From JAOUEA01 sp038249195 (GTDB lineage: Bacteria > Actinomycetota > UBA4738 > HRBIN12): DNA of 64,000 nt. A program made the position numbers and the translations under genes. Positions within the stretch are counted from its first letter, which is position 1. The number at the start of each line of letters is the position of its first letter. The notes below the pieces were generated by a model. It worked only from the letters and a program-made list of their open reading frames with translations. It was not told where the DNA came from and did no database searches. Of this stretch, positions 23,441-31,287 are shown piece after piece. Location of the stretch: positions 1 through 64,000 of the forward strand of contig JBBRWM010000004.1 of assembly GCA_038249195.1 (NCBI GenBank). Direction: 5' to 3'.

Positions 23441-24217
23441 TCAGTAGCCCGCGAGCACGCCCCACTCGATGGGGATGCACGCGCCGGTGATGGGGCACGC
23501 CTCCTCAGATGCGAGGAATGCGACCAACGCGGCCACTTCCTCGGGGCGGATGAACCGCGCACGGGCGGCCTGCGGCATCTTTTCGAGCAGGGCGCCCAGG
23601 TAGCCTGCCTCGTCGGCACCCCCGAAGTCCCTCGCCTGGGCGGCCAGCATCGGCGTGTCGACGTCGCCGGGGCAGACCGCGTTCACACGAACACCGTGGG
23701 GCGCCAACTCCAAGGCGAGGGAACGCGTGAGACCGTTCACGCCGAACTTGGACGCGTTGTAGATCGCGCAACCCGGATTTCCACCCAACCCGCTGTCGCT
23801 GGAGATATTCACGATGCAGCCTTCGGCCGACATCAGTTCGGGGATGGCATAGCGGCACGCGAAGAAGGTCCCTTTGAGGTTGACGTCGACGACGCGGTTC
23901 CACGACTCCTCGGTCATCTCCCACGTGTTGCCTTCGACCCAGACGCCTGCGGCGTTGACGAGCACGTCCAGCCGGCCCCCGACGCGAACGGCCGTCGCCA
24001 CCATGCGTTCGCAGTCGGCCACCGAGGTGACGTCGGCCACGACCGTGCTCACGCGACCGAGAGCCCTCGCCGCCTCGTCGAGCGACTCGGGCGAGCGATC
24101 CGCGAGCACGACGACGTGACCCCTGGCCAAGAAGCGCTCGGCGATCGCCCGTCCCATGCCGCCGCCGCCCCCGGTGATCAGCGCGACGCGGTCTTGCCCC
24201 ACGTCAGTCGGAACCAT
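23441..24217 (-). CDS. Short-chain dehydrogenase/reductase
   Basis: 258 residues, a classical SDR. The cofactor loop is LITGGGGGMGRAI, the NNAG-like motif is VLVNAAGVWV, the catalytic Ser lies in IVNISSDSGL and the catalytic Tyr/Lys in CAIYNASKFGVNG; PGDVDTPML completes the cofactor site. An Asp after strand 2 (VVLADRS) favours NAD(H). Ten bases separate it from the LLM oxidoreductase, so the two are one operon. Substrate unknown. Confidence 0.9.
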   Translation of the reverse strand: MVPTDVGQDRVALITGGGGGMGRAIAERFLARGHVVVLADRSPESLDEAARALGRVSTVVADVTSVADCERMVATAVRVGGRLDVLVNAAGVWVEGNTWEMTEESWNRVVDVNLKGTFFACRYAIPELMSAEGCIVNISSDSGLGGNPGCAIYNASKFGVNGLTRSLALELAPHGVRVNAVCPGDVDTPMLAAQARDFGGADEAGYLGALLEKMPQAARARFIRPEEVAALVAFLASEEACPITGACIPIEWGVLAGY

Positions 24218-24226
24218 GGTGGGAGA

Positions 24227-25186
24227 TCACGCGCCACGCGCCACCTGGGGAAAGACCTGCGTGGCAAGGATCTCCAGCATCTCCAGGTCATCGAACAGTT
24301 CGTGGTTCAGCATGATGCGCTGGACGCCGGCCGCCTCGTAGTCGCGCAATCGCGCGGCGGCCTGATCGGGCGATCCCACAACGCACGTGGCGCGCAGCTC
24401 GTCGAGCTCGTCCGCGAAGCGCTCGGCTCGCATCGACCGATCGGACACCCGGCGCACGCGGTCCATCGCCTCGTCCTGCGTGCTCCCCACGTAGCACCAC
24501 GTCATCACCGACGTCGTGAGCGTCCGCTGGTCCCGACCGTCTTTATCCAGGCGCGCGCGCACCGCCGCGATCCGTTCGCCGGCCTCGGCGGGCCCCACGC
24601 CCACCGTGTTGAACTCGTCGGCCCATCGCGATACGAGTCCGGCGACCCGCGGTCCGCCGGCGCCCCCAACGATGATCGGCGGGTGGGGAGACTGGAGGGC
24701 CTTCGGGGCGAACGGCACGTCGCGCAGCGAGTAGTACCGGCCCTCGAACGTGAACACGCCCTCGGTGAGGAGGCCGTGGACGATCTCGAGCTGCTCCTCC
24801 AGCCGGCCGAACCGCTCGTCGACGGGCGGGAACCGGAACCCGTGTGCGCGATGCTCCTCCTCCCACCAGCCCGCGCCCATGCCGATCTCGACCCGGCCCG
24901 CGCTGATGCGATCGACGGTCACGGCCGCCTTCGCGAGCACGGCGGGCTCTCGGAACGTGACCGGAGACACGAGCGTGCCCAGACGGATCGTCGAGGTCAC
25001 GGCCGCGAGCCCGGCGAGCAAGGTCCACGCGTCGGAGGATCCGCGATCGCGGTCGCCCATGACACTCAGGTAGTGGTCCGAGGTGAAGATCGCGTCGAAC
25101 CCGAGTCGTTCAGCTGCCTGTGCGGCGGCGACCCATTCGTCCCAGGTCACGCCCTCTTGTCCCTCGAACATCAGGCAGAAGCGCAT
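24227..25186 (-). CDS. LLM-class (F420-dependent) oxidoreductase
   Basis: 319 residues from ATG 25186 (MRFCLMFEGQEGVTWDEWVA). A luciferase-like TIM barrel: FTSDHYLSVMGD, LRLGTLVSPVTFREPAVLAK-type segment, VDRISAGRVEIGMGAGWWEE and PPIIVGGAGGPRVAGLVSRW, where GxGW and GG near strand 7 bind flavin or F420. Redox partner substrate unknown. A TATGCT -10 at 25200-25195 lies 8 bases before the ATG with no ribosome binding site, suggesting a leaderless mRNA. Confidence 0.88.
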   Translation of the reverse strand: MRFCLMFEGQEGVTWDEWVAAAQAAERLGFDAIFTSDHYLSVMGDRDRGSSDAWTLLAGLAAVTSTIRLGTLVSPVTFREPAVLAKAAVTVDRISAGRVEIGMGAGWWEEEHRAHGFRFPPVDERFGRLEEQLEIVHGLLTEGVFTFEGRYYSLRDVPFAPKALQSPHPPIIVGGAGGPRVAGLVSRWADEFNTVGVGPAEAGERIAAVRARLDKDGRDQRTLTTSVMTWCYVGSTQDEAMDRVRRVSDRSMRAERFADELDELRATCVVGSPDQAAARLRDYEAAGVQRIMLNHELFDDLEMLEILATQVFPQVARGA

Positions 25187-25193
25187 GGGCGCG

Positions 25194-25200
25194 TAGCATA
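25194..25200. promoter_or_regulatory. Overlapping divergent -10 boxes
   Basis: TAGCAT (plus strand, 25194-25199) and TATGCT (minus strand, 25200-25195) overlap by five bases. Each lies 8-9 bases from a start codon (ATG 25209 rightward, ATG 25186 leftward), so both transcripts would be leaderless from one melted region. Confidence 0.4.
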
Positions 25201-25208
25201 GCCGGGTC

Positions 25209-25349
25209 ATGACGCCCGACCCACCGCCCGCGCCCAACCTCATCGGTCTCCCGCCGAGCGAAGCCAAGCGCGCGCTGCACGCCGCGCTCCTCGGCGCCGC
25301 GCTGGGGGTCGTGCTCGCCCTGGCGGCGCGCGCCGCTCGGGGAGGCTAG
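25209..25349 (+). CDS. 46-residue hypothetical membrane protein
   Basis: ATG 25209 to TAG 25347-25349: MTPDPPPAPNLIGLPPSEAK, then RALHAALLGAALGVVLALAA and RAARGG. A Pro-rich head, a KR pair and one hydrophobic span with basic tail. Its stop shares the CTAG tetranucleotide with the convergent cwlM stop, and a divergent -10 box precedes it. No family recognised. Supported by composition and tight packing only. Confidence 0.45.
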   Translation: MTPDPPPAPNLIGLPPSEAKRALHAALLGAALGVVLALAARAARGG

Positions 25350-26362
25350 TCGTCGAGGAAGCGCCGAACGCCGCGAGCCACGGCGGCGCCCACCCGCCGC
25401 GGGAATATCGGGTCCGCGGCCGCGTCGGGCCCGGCGCCTCCTACGAAGGTCGGTTCGACCTGCACCGCAGGCATCCTTGTCTCGCGCAGCATGGCGACGG
25501 TGAGTCGCTGCAGCCGCCCTGAGCACTGGAACTCCCGCTCGAGCTCTTCGAGGATCGACGTGGCGAGCAGCATCCCGGCGGGCGAATGCGTGGCCGCGTT
25601 GCCGAAATACGAGCACGTCGGGCCCTCGGGATCGGCCGCCTCCCGGAGATGGATCGAAACGCAGGCGGCCGCCCCCGAGACGTTGGCCGCCCGGGCTCGA
25701 TCGGAGGGGGTGGGGTCGTCTCCGGGTCCACGCACGAGCGTGGGCGCGCCGCCGGCCGCTGAGAGCGCATCGCGCACGGCCTCCGCAACGGCATACCCCA
25801 CGCCGTCCCCCTCACCGCCGCTCGGATCGATCGCGACCACGGCTCCTTCGATCGAGACCCGGCGGTGCCTGAGTTCTTCCTGCTCGCGCACGAGGGCCCG
25901 GCCGAGCCCTCCTTCTTGCGGCCGCATCCGCTCCAGCGTGGCGATGGCGAGGAGCCCCACGATCCCATCAGGATCCTCACCGACGTTGCGCTGGAACTCG
26001 CGGAAGGCTCGATCGGTGTTCGGCCCATACATGCTGTCTTCACGCCCGGCGTCGAACCCGAGGGCGTTCAGTTTCCGCTGCAGCCCGCGGACGTCGTCCC
26101 CGCGGAAGAACGGGGCGTGCAGATAGAGCGTTCGATCGCCGAGCCGGTAGCCGGCCTCGACGAGTTGGCCCCACGTATCCGGGCCCACGAGGCCGTCGAC
26201 GCGCAGGCTCCGATCGGCCTGGAAGGCTTGCACGGCAGCTTGGGTCGCCGCTTGGAACTGCCCGGTGGGCTCGGCCTGGTCCGCGAGGAACGACAGGTCC
26301 GCTAGGCGTCGTTGGATGTCGAGGATCTCGGGGCCCTCGTCGCCGAGGCGATAGATGCGCAC
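25346..26362 (-). CDS. cwlM: CwlM-like cytoplasmic pseudo-amidase
   Basis: 338 residues, no signal peptide. Two peptidoglycan-binding type 1 domains (about 1-70 and 80-145: AAVQAFQADRSLRVDGLVG and FREFQRNVGEDPDGIVGLL) precede an amidase_3 fold (about 170-338). The first zinc ligand of active amidases (D-P-G-H-G-G) is missing: the sequence is AIDPSGGEGDG. VSIHLREA and AVQVEPTFVGG are retained. CwlM of Mycobacterium, in the same place after trxA, is a non-catalytic cytoplasmic regulator of MurA controlled by PknB. I infer the same job here. Confidence 0.8.
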   Translation of the reverse strand: MRIYRLGDEGPEILDIQRRLADLSFLADQAEPTGQFQAATQAAVQAFQADRSLRVDGLVGPDTWGQLVEAGYRLGDRTLYLHAPFFRGDDVRGLQRKLNALGFDAGREDSMYGPNTDRAFREFQRNVGEDPDGIVGLLAIATLERMRPQEGGLGRALVREQEELRHRRVSIEGAVVAIDPSGGEGDGVGYAVAEAVRDALSAAGGAPTLVRGPGDDPTPSDRARAANVSGAAACVSIHLREAADPEGPTCSYFGNAATHSPAGMLLATSILEELEREFQCSGRLQRLTVAMLRETRMPAVQVEPTFVGGAGPDAAADPIFPRRVGAAVARGVRRFLDD

Positions 26363-26417
26363 GGCTCGAGTCTGGCCCGCCCCCGTCGGGTCGGCAACCG
26401 AACGAGGGTGGGCTGCC

Positions 26418-26741
26418 TCACAGGTGCGGGTCGATGTCCTTCAGGATCGTGTCCTTGGGCCGGGCGCCGATCACGCGCGAAACCTCCTGCCCGCCCTTGA
26501 ACAAAATCAGCGAGGGGATCGACATCACGCCGTACCGGCGGGTGGTCACCTGGTTGTCGTCGATATTGAGTTTGACGACCTTCAACGAGTCGCCCTTCTC
26601 CTGGCCGATCTCCTCCACCACCGGGGAGACCATGTGGCACGGGACGCACCACTCGGCCCAGAAGTCCACCAGCACCGGGGTTTCGGAGTCGAGCACGGTG
26701 GTCTGGAATGCCTGGTCGTCTACTTCGCCCATGTTCGTCAT
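26418..26741 (-). CDS. trxA: Thioredoxin
   Basis: 107 residues from ATG 26741, with GGAG about 12 bases upstream. Thioredoxin fold with VLVDFWAEWCVPCHMVSPVV and the cis-Pro in GVMSIPSLILFKGG. The active site is WCVPC where WCGPC is usual; Val in place of Gly occurs in some actinobacterial thioredoxins and should shift the redox potential only modestly. Reduced by the adjacent TrxB. Confidence 0.93.
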   Translation of the reverse strand: MTNMGEVDDQAFQTTVLDSETPVLVDFWAEWCVPCHMVSPVVEEIGQEKGDSLKVVKLNIDDNQVTTRRYGVMSIPSLILFKGGQEVSRVIGARPKDTILKDIDPHL

Positions 26742-26838
26742 CTGCGATCGCTCCTCGTTCGCTCGTCGGTTCGTCCCCGCGGGCACGGCGCCGGGACGAC
26801 TACCGGTCCAACCAGGGATAGGCGCCAGGGATTCCCGC

Positions 26839-27777
26839 TCACGCGCCGTGATGACCCTCGTCCTCGAGGAGTCGTTCCGCGTCGATGGCGGCCTTGCACC
26901 CCTGCCCTGCAGCCGTCACCGCCTGGCGGTAGATCGTGTCGGTGACGTCACCGGCCGCGAACACACCCTCGACGCTCGTGAACGTCCGCGGCTCCTGCAC
27001 CTGGACGTAGCCGTCGACGAGTGCGAGCTTGCCTTCGAACATGCCGGTGTTGGGGGTGTGACCGATCCCCATGAACACACCGTCGGTAGGCAACGCGGTC
27101 TCCTCGCCGCTCTTCACGTTGCGCAGGGTGACGCCGACCACGGAGTCCTCGCCCAGGATCTCCTGGACCACGGAGTCCCAGATCACCTCGATCCTGGGGT
27201 TGTCCAGGGCCCGCCGGGCCATGATCGGGGAGGCGCGGAACTCGTCGCGACGGTGCACGATGGTCACCTTGCTCGCGAACTTCGTGAGGAAGGTGGCTTC
27301 CTCCATCGCGGTGTCGCCACCCCCCACGACGACGAGCTCGCGATCGCGGAAGAAGAAACCGTCGCACGTGGCGCACGCGCTCACGCCACGCCCTCGCAGG
27401 CGATCCTCACCCGGGACGCCGAGCCACTTGGCGGTGGCGCCGGTCGCCACGATCAGGGTCCTGGCGCGCCAGCTCTGGTCACCCGCTCGGACCTCGAAGG
27501 GTCGCCGGGACAGGTCGACCTCCGTGACGTGCACGCTCAGGATCTCCGCTCCGAAGCGGACCGCCTGCTTCTGCATCTGCTCCATCAACTCCGGCCCGAG
27601 GATCCCGTCGGCGAACCCCGGGTAGTTCTCGACGTCGGTGGTGAGCATGAGCTGTCCGCCGGCCTCTACGCCTTTGAGAACGAGCGGTGCGAGGTTCGCC
27701 CGCGCCGCGTACAAGGCGGCCGTGTACCCGGCCGGCCCCGATCCGACGATGATCACGCCGCGCACGCCCTCGCCCAT
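26839..27777 (-). CDS. trxB: Thioredoxin reductase (NADPH, FAD)
   Basis: 312 residues. FAD-binding GVIIVGSGPAGYTAALYAAR, the redox-active disulfide CATC in VSACATCDGFFFRDR, NADPH-binding VVVGGGDTAMEEATFL and the C-terminal FAD motif VFAAGDVTDTIYRQAVTAAG. Reduces thioredoxin. Order sigM-anti-sigma-trxB-trxA-cwlM matches mycobacteria. Confidence 0.97.
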   Translation of the reverse strand: MGEGVRGVIIVGSGPAGYTAALYAARANLAPLVLKGVEAGGQLMLTTDVENYPGFADGILGPELMEQMQKQAVRFGAEILSVHVTEVDLSRRPFEVRAGDQSWRARTLIVATGATAKWLGVPGEDRLRGRGVSACATCDGFFFRDRELVVVGGGDTAMEEATFLTKFASKVTIVHRRDEFRASPIMARRALDNPRIEVIWDSVVQEILGEDSVVGVTLRNVKSGEETALPTDGVFMGIGHTPNTGMFEGKLALVDGYVQVQEPRTFTSVEGVFAAGDVTDTIYRQAVTAAGQGCKAAIDAERLLEDEGHHGA

Positions 27778-27864
27778 GGCCGAAATCCTCCCACAAGCGC
27801 TAACGACCTCGTATTCCGCCCCGAGGTCATCCCGGCCGTGGCCCGGCCTGGGCCGAGCCCGCCG

Positions 27865-28620
27865 TCACAGGGCCACGCCGGCGAACGACAGCGGGGCGCA
27901 CCCGTGCACCGCTGCGACGCGCACCGTCAGCATCTCGGTAGCTTGGCCCCCGCCCGGGCTCTCGACGTAGAACCCCACGTATGCGGGCGCACCCTGGAAG
28001 GTCGCGCGGATGAGCCGGACCAGCGACCCGGGCACCTCGCGGAACGCCATCTCGATACAGGCCGTGGCCGAGGCGGCGGCCTCGGCCGTGCCGACCCTGG
28101 GGGCGGCCGTGCCCGAGGTCTCCGGAGCGTTCGCTCCTTGCGGCCGCGACGTCAGGCGAGCGGCCGTCTGTCCGGCGAGCGCCGTGAGCGCGTCCGGGCT
28201 GTAGTCGGCGGTGCGGATCTCCAACGGTACCTGCGAGGCGTCGGGCTGAACGCCCACCCGGGTCGCGGGGGCACTCGCGGCCGCCCCCGCGTTCGTGTCG
28301 TCGCTCGAGCCGTTCACCTTGGGGAGCACCAAGGTGGCCACGAGCGCCGCCGCCGCGACGGCGGCGGCCGCCCCGGCCCAGCGATGCCACCCAGGCGCCC
28401 CCGGCCGACGGCTCGCCTCGGCGATGCTCGGGATGGCGACGTCCTCGGGCACCGGCACCTCGGGGATCGCCCGCAGGGCGGAGCGCGCGCCGGCGGCTCG
28501 GGTGACGTCCTTCGTGCAGCGCGCGCACACGGCCAGGTGCGTGTCCGCGGCGGCTCGGTCGGACTCCCCGAGCGTGCCGTCGATGTACCCGGTCAGGAGG
28601 TCCTCGGCGGGATGGGTCAT
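27865..28620 (-). CDS. Zinc-finger anti-sigma factor, membrane-anchored
   Basis: 251 residues. The N-terminal ZAS/zf-HC2 domain has H-x3-C-x2-C in DTHLAVCARCTKDV, with LLTGYIDGTLGESDRAAA before it. One membrane segment (about 80-100, AGAAAAVAAAALVATLVL) leaves the C-terminal 150 residues outside. The ATG overlaps the stop of the sigma gene (ATGA). It should sequester the adjacent sigma factor; whether zinc-thiol chemistry senses redox is not known, but the trxB-trxA genes directly downstream make this attractive. Confidence 0.85.
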   Translation of the reverse strand: MTHPAEDLLTGYIDGTLGESDRAAADTHLAVCARCTKDVTRAAGARSALRAIPEVPVPEDVAIPSIAEASRRPGAPGWHRWAGAAAAVAAAALVATLVLPKVNGSSDDTNAGAAASAPATRVGVQPDASQVPLEIRTADYSPDALTALAGQTAARLTSRPQGANAPETSGTAAPRVGTAEAAASATACIEMAFREVPGSLVRLIRATFQGAPAYVGFYVESPGGGQATEMLTVRVAAVHGCAPLSFAGVAL

Positions 28621-29216
28621 GACGAGTCCTCCGACGGCGCGGAAGGCCGCTGGGGTTCCCCCGAGCCTTCGGGCGCGATGACCCGGGCGAGCGCCAGCCG
28701 CCCTCGATGGACGCGAGACTTGACCGTCCCGACGGGCACGTCGAGGATGTTCGCGATCTCCTCATAGGGCAGATCCTGTACGTCGGCGAGCACGAGGGTG
28801 AGGCGGAATTCCTCGGGGATCTTCATCAGTGCCGCGGCCGCATCTATGGATCCGGCGATCGCGTCCGCGTGGTCCTCGGCGGCGGGCCCGGGCTCCGGCG
28901 GCCGTGCGTCCTCATCCTCGGACACGACGTGCAGCATGGGCCGGCGTCGTTTCCTGCGGAGCTCGTCGTAGCAGACGTTCACGGCCACGCGATGCAGCCA
29001 CGTGCTGAACGCAGCGTCGCCTCGGAACCCGGACAGCTTCCGCAGGGCGGCGACGAATGCGTCCTGGGTGGCGTCCCGCGCGTCCTCCGGGTTCCCCAGC
29101 ATGCGCAGGCACAGGTTGTAGACGCGCGTTTGATGCCGCCGGATGAGTTCGCCGAACGCCGAGGTGTCGCCCTCCAACGATCGGCGCACGAGCGAGCCGT
29201 CGGGTTCGGGGGTCAC
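28617..29216 (-). CDS. ECF-type RNA polymerase sigma factor (SigM-like)
   Basis: 199 residues. Region 2 runs about 10-80 (FGELIRRHQTRVYNLCLRML, then DATQDAFVAALRKL and FSTWLHRVAVNVCYDELRRK). Region 4 follows (FRLTLVLADVQDLPYEEIAN, ILDVPVGTVKSRVHRGRLAL). Regions 1 and 3 are absent. Paired with a zinc-finger anti-sigma. Location between murJ and trxB matches mycobacterial sigM. Confidence 0.92.
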   Translation of the reverse strand: MTPEPDGSLVRRSLEGDTSAFGELIRRHQTRVYNLCLRMLGNPEDARDATQDAFVAALRKLSGFRGDAAFSTWLHRVAVNVCYDELRRKRRRPMLHVVSEDEDARPPEPGPAAEDHADAIAGSIDAAAALMKIPEEFRLTLVLADVQDLPYEEIANILDVPVGTVKSRVHRGRLALARVIAPEGSGEPQRPSAPSEDSS

Positions 29217-29226
29217 CCGGCAAACG

Positions 29227-29628
29227 CTACACGGAGGGTGGTCGGTTGGTCTCTCGGTCGGTCACGATCGCGTACTTCCTGGTGGGGACGAAGCGCCCGG
29301 CGAGGATCGTGTTGGCCTCCTTGTGCAGCGTGATCGTGACGTCGCTGGTGGTCGGGTCGATCAGGCAGAAGCTCTTGCCCAGCTTCAACGTCGGATCTTG
29401 GGTCTTGGCCGAGTTCGCGGCGACGGCGCACGCGCTCGCCACATCGTGGCTGACCCGGTAATCGGCGGCGCCGTCGCTGGCCGCCGTCGTGGCCACGCCC
29501 GCCAGGTGGAACCGCACGAGTGCGATCGAAACCCCGTCCACAACACCGACCAGCAGCAGGGCCGCCATCAGGATCCAGATCACGGCAAGCTTGCCCACCA
29601 TGCCGCGTTCGTCGTGGATCCGGTCCAT
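29227..29628 (-). CDS. Hypothetical single-span protein (TadE/pseudopilin-like)
   Basis: 133 residues: MDRIHDERGMVGKLAVIWIL, a hydrophobic span (about 12-36), then a 95-residue extracytoplasmic part with two Cys (SACAVAANS and SFCLIDP) that could form a disulfide. The RGMVGKLAVIW start is like TadE/TadG minor pilin heads. It fits tightly between murJ (3 bases) and sigM (10 bases), so it is part of the operon. No firm family assignment. Confidence 0.7.
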   Translation of the reverse strand: MDRIHDERGMVGKLAVIWILMAALLLVGVVDGVSIALVRFHLAGVATTAASDGAADYRVSHDVASACAVAANSAKTQDPTLKLGKSFCLIDPTTSDVTITLHKEANTILAGRFVPTRKYAIVTDRETNRPPSV

Positions 29629-29631
29629 GGG

Positions 29632-31287
29632 TCATCCTCGCCGTCGGGTGCGGAACCTCTGCAGCAATGCGTCCTTGACGTCATCGACCTCTTCGATCTT
29701 GAAGATAAGCGCCAAGATCCCGAAGGCAAGCACGCCCGCGATCACGCCGGCGAGCACGATGCCGAGGTCGGTGAGGGATCCGCGGGATCCGGAGCCGAAC
29801 AGCTCCGTCGCGCCACGGGCGGCGAGGGCGGCCAGGAGTGCAGCGGGGAACGTGCGCGCGAGCGTCGTTCCCACACGGCGACCGTCGAGACCTTGGAGTC
29901 GTCCGCGCGCTACGATCAGCATCACGAGGGTCCCGAAGCCGTAGGAAACGGCCCATCCCAACGCGAGACCCGGCACCCCCCAGCCGAGGCCGAGCATGAA
30001 CAGCAGGTCCGCCGCGATGTTCACGACCGCCGAAGCGATGTTCGCGAGGGCCGGCGTCCTCGTGTCCTGCATGGCATAGAACGTGCGCGTCAGCAACTGG
30101 AACGTGGAGAAGACCGGGAGCCCAACGGCGAACGCCGCGAGTACGCGCGCGATCAGCTCGGCGTCGGCGCCTCCCGAGTTGAAGTGCTGGAAGATCAAGC
30201 GCGATATCGGCAGCGCCAGCGCGATCAAGCCGAGCGCGGCCGGCAAGATGATGACCACGGTGTCCCGCACACCGCGCGAGAAGAGCTCGCGCACGCCCTC
30301 GGGATGTCCGAGGGTCCACTGGCCAGACATGCCGGGGATCAACGCCGTGAAGATGGAAACGACGAAGATCGCGTGGGGAAGCGAGACGACGATGAACGCT
30401 GCAGCGTAGGCCGTGAAGCCGCCCTGCACCCGGGCGTTCAACGCGATGATGACGAAGTAGGCGCCCTGGTTCGCGAGCACGTAGACGACCACCCACCCCG
30501 ACAGCCCGGCGAGCCGTCGCAGAGCGGGATGGTTCCAGTCCGTTCGCAGGTGCCAGCGGTACCCCAGCCGTCGCAAGGAGGGCCACAGGGCGACGGTCAT
30601 GGCCACGACCCCGAGCGTCGTGCCCACCGCCAGCACGTAGCGCTCGGGGGCGCCGATGCCGGCGACGCTCGGGTCCTTGCCCTGCAGCATCCAGGCATAG
30701 ATCCCGAACGTTGCGATGAGGATGACGTTGTTGAGGATCGGCGTGAACATCGGCGGCGCGAACCGCCGGTGCGCGTTCAGGAGCCCTCCCGCGATCGCCC
30801 CGATGCCGTAGAACACGATCTGCGGCATGAACCAGCGCAGGAAGAACGTCCCCAAGGCGAGTTGCTGGGCACGTGCGGCGCCCGAGGCGTCGGAGGATAC
30901 GTTGTACGCCCGGATGATCCACGGCGCGAAGACGGCGCCGATCAGGGCGACGAGCGACAGCCCGACGAGCGCCAGGGTGAGCAGACGGTCGGCCACCGCC
31001 CACGACTCATCTTGGCCGTGGGTCTGCATCCACTCCACGAACAGCGGCACGAATACCGACGTGAGGATCCCGCCCAGCGCCAGCTCGTAGATGATGTTCG
31101 GCGTGGTGTTCGCCTTGTTGTAGGTATCCGCGAGGGCGCTCACGGTCACGCCCAGCGCCGCGGTCTGCGCCGCGATCCGCAGGAACCCTGTGAACCGCGA
31201 CAGGGTGGTGCCCACGGTCATCAGGGCGGCGTTGCGCGCGTACGTGGCCGTGGAGTCCTCCGGCGGCAGGATGGGATCAGGCGGCAC
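29632..31287 (-). CDS. murJ: Lipid II flippase MurJ (MviN family)
   Basis: 551 residues, about 14 membrane segments. N-terminal RNAALMTVGTTLSRFTGFLR and ALGVTVSALADTYNKANTTP, then IIYELALGGILTSVFVPLFV are characteristic MurJ sequences; GLLNAHRRFAPPMFTPILNN is the next conserved block. Moves lipid II across the membrane for peptidoglycan synthesis. Unlike the mycobacterial homologue it has no C-terminal pseudokinase domain. The start overlaps the DUF6049 gene by 11 bases. Confidence 0.95.
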   Translation of the reverse strand: MPPDPILPPEDSTATYARNAALMTVGTTLSRFTGFLRIAAQTAALGVTVSALADTYNKANTTPNIIYELALGGILTSVFVPLFVEWMQTHGQDESWAVADRLLTLALVGLSLVALIGAVFAPWIIRAYNVSSDASGAARAQQLALGTFFLRWFMPQIVFYGIGAIAGGLLNAHRRFAPPMFTPILNNVILIATFGIYAWMLQGKDPSVAGIGAPERYVLAVGTTLGVVAMTVALWPSLRRLGYRWHLRTDWNHPALRRLAGLSGWVVVYVLANQGAYFVIIALNARVQGGFTAYAAAFIVVSLPHAIFVVSIFTALIPGMSGQWTLGHPEGVRELFSRGVRDTVVIILPAALGLIALALPISRLIFQHFNSGGADAELIARVLAAFAVGLPVFSTFQLLTRTFYAMQDTRTPALANIASAVVNIAADLLFMLGLGWGVPGLALGWAVSYGFGTLVMLIVARGRLQGLDGRRVGTTLARTFPAALLAALAARGATELFGSGSRGSLTDLGIVLAGVIAGVLAFGILALIFKIEEVDDVKDALLQRFRTRRRG

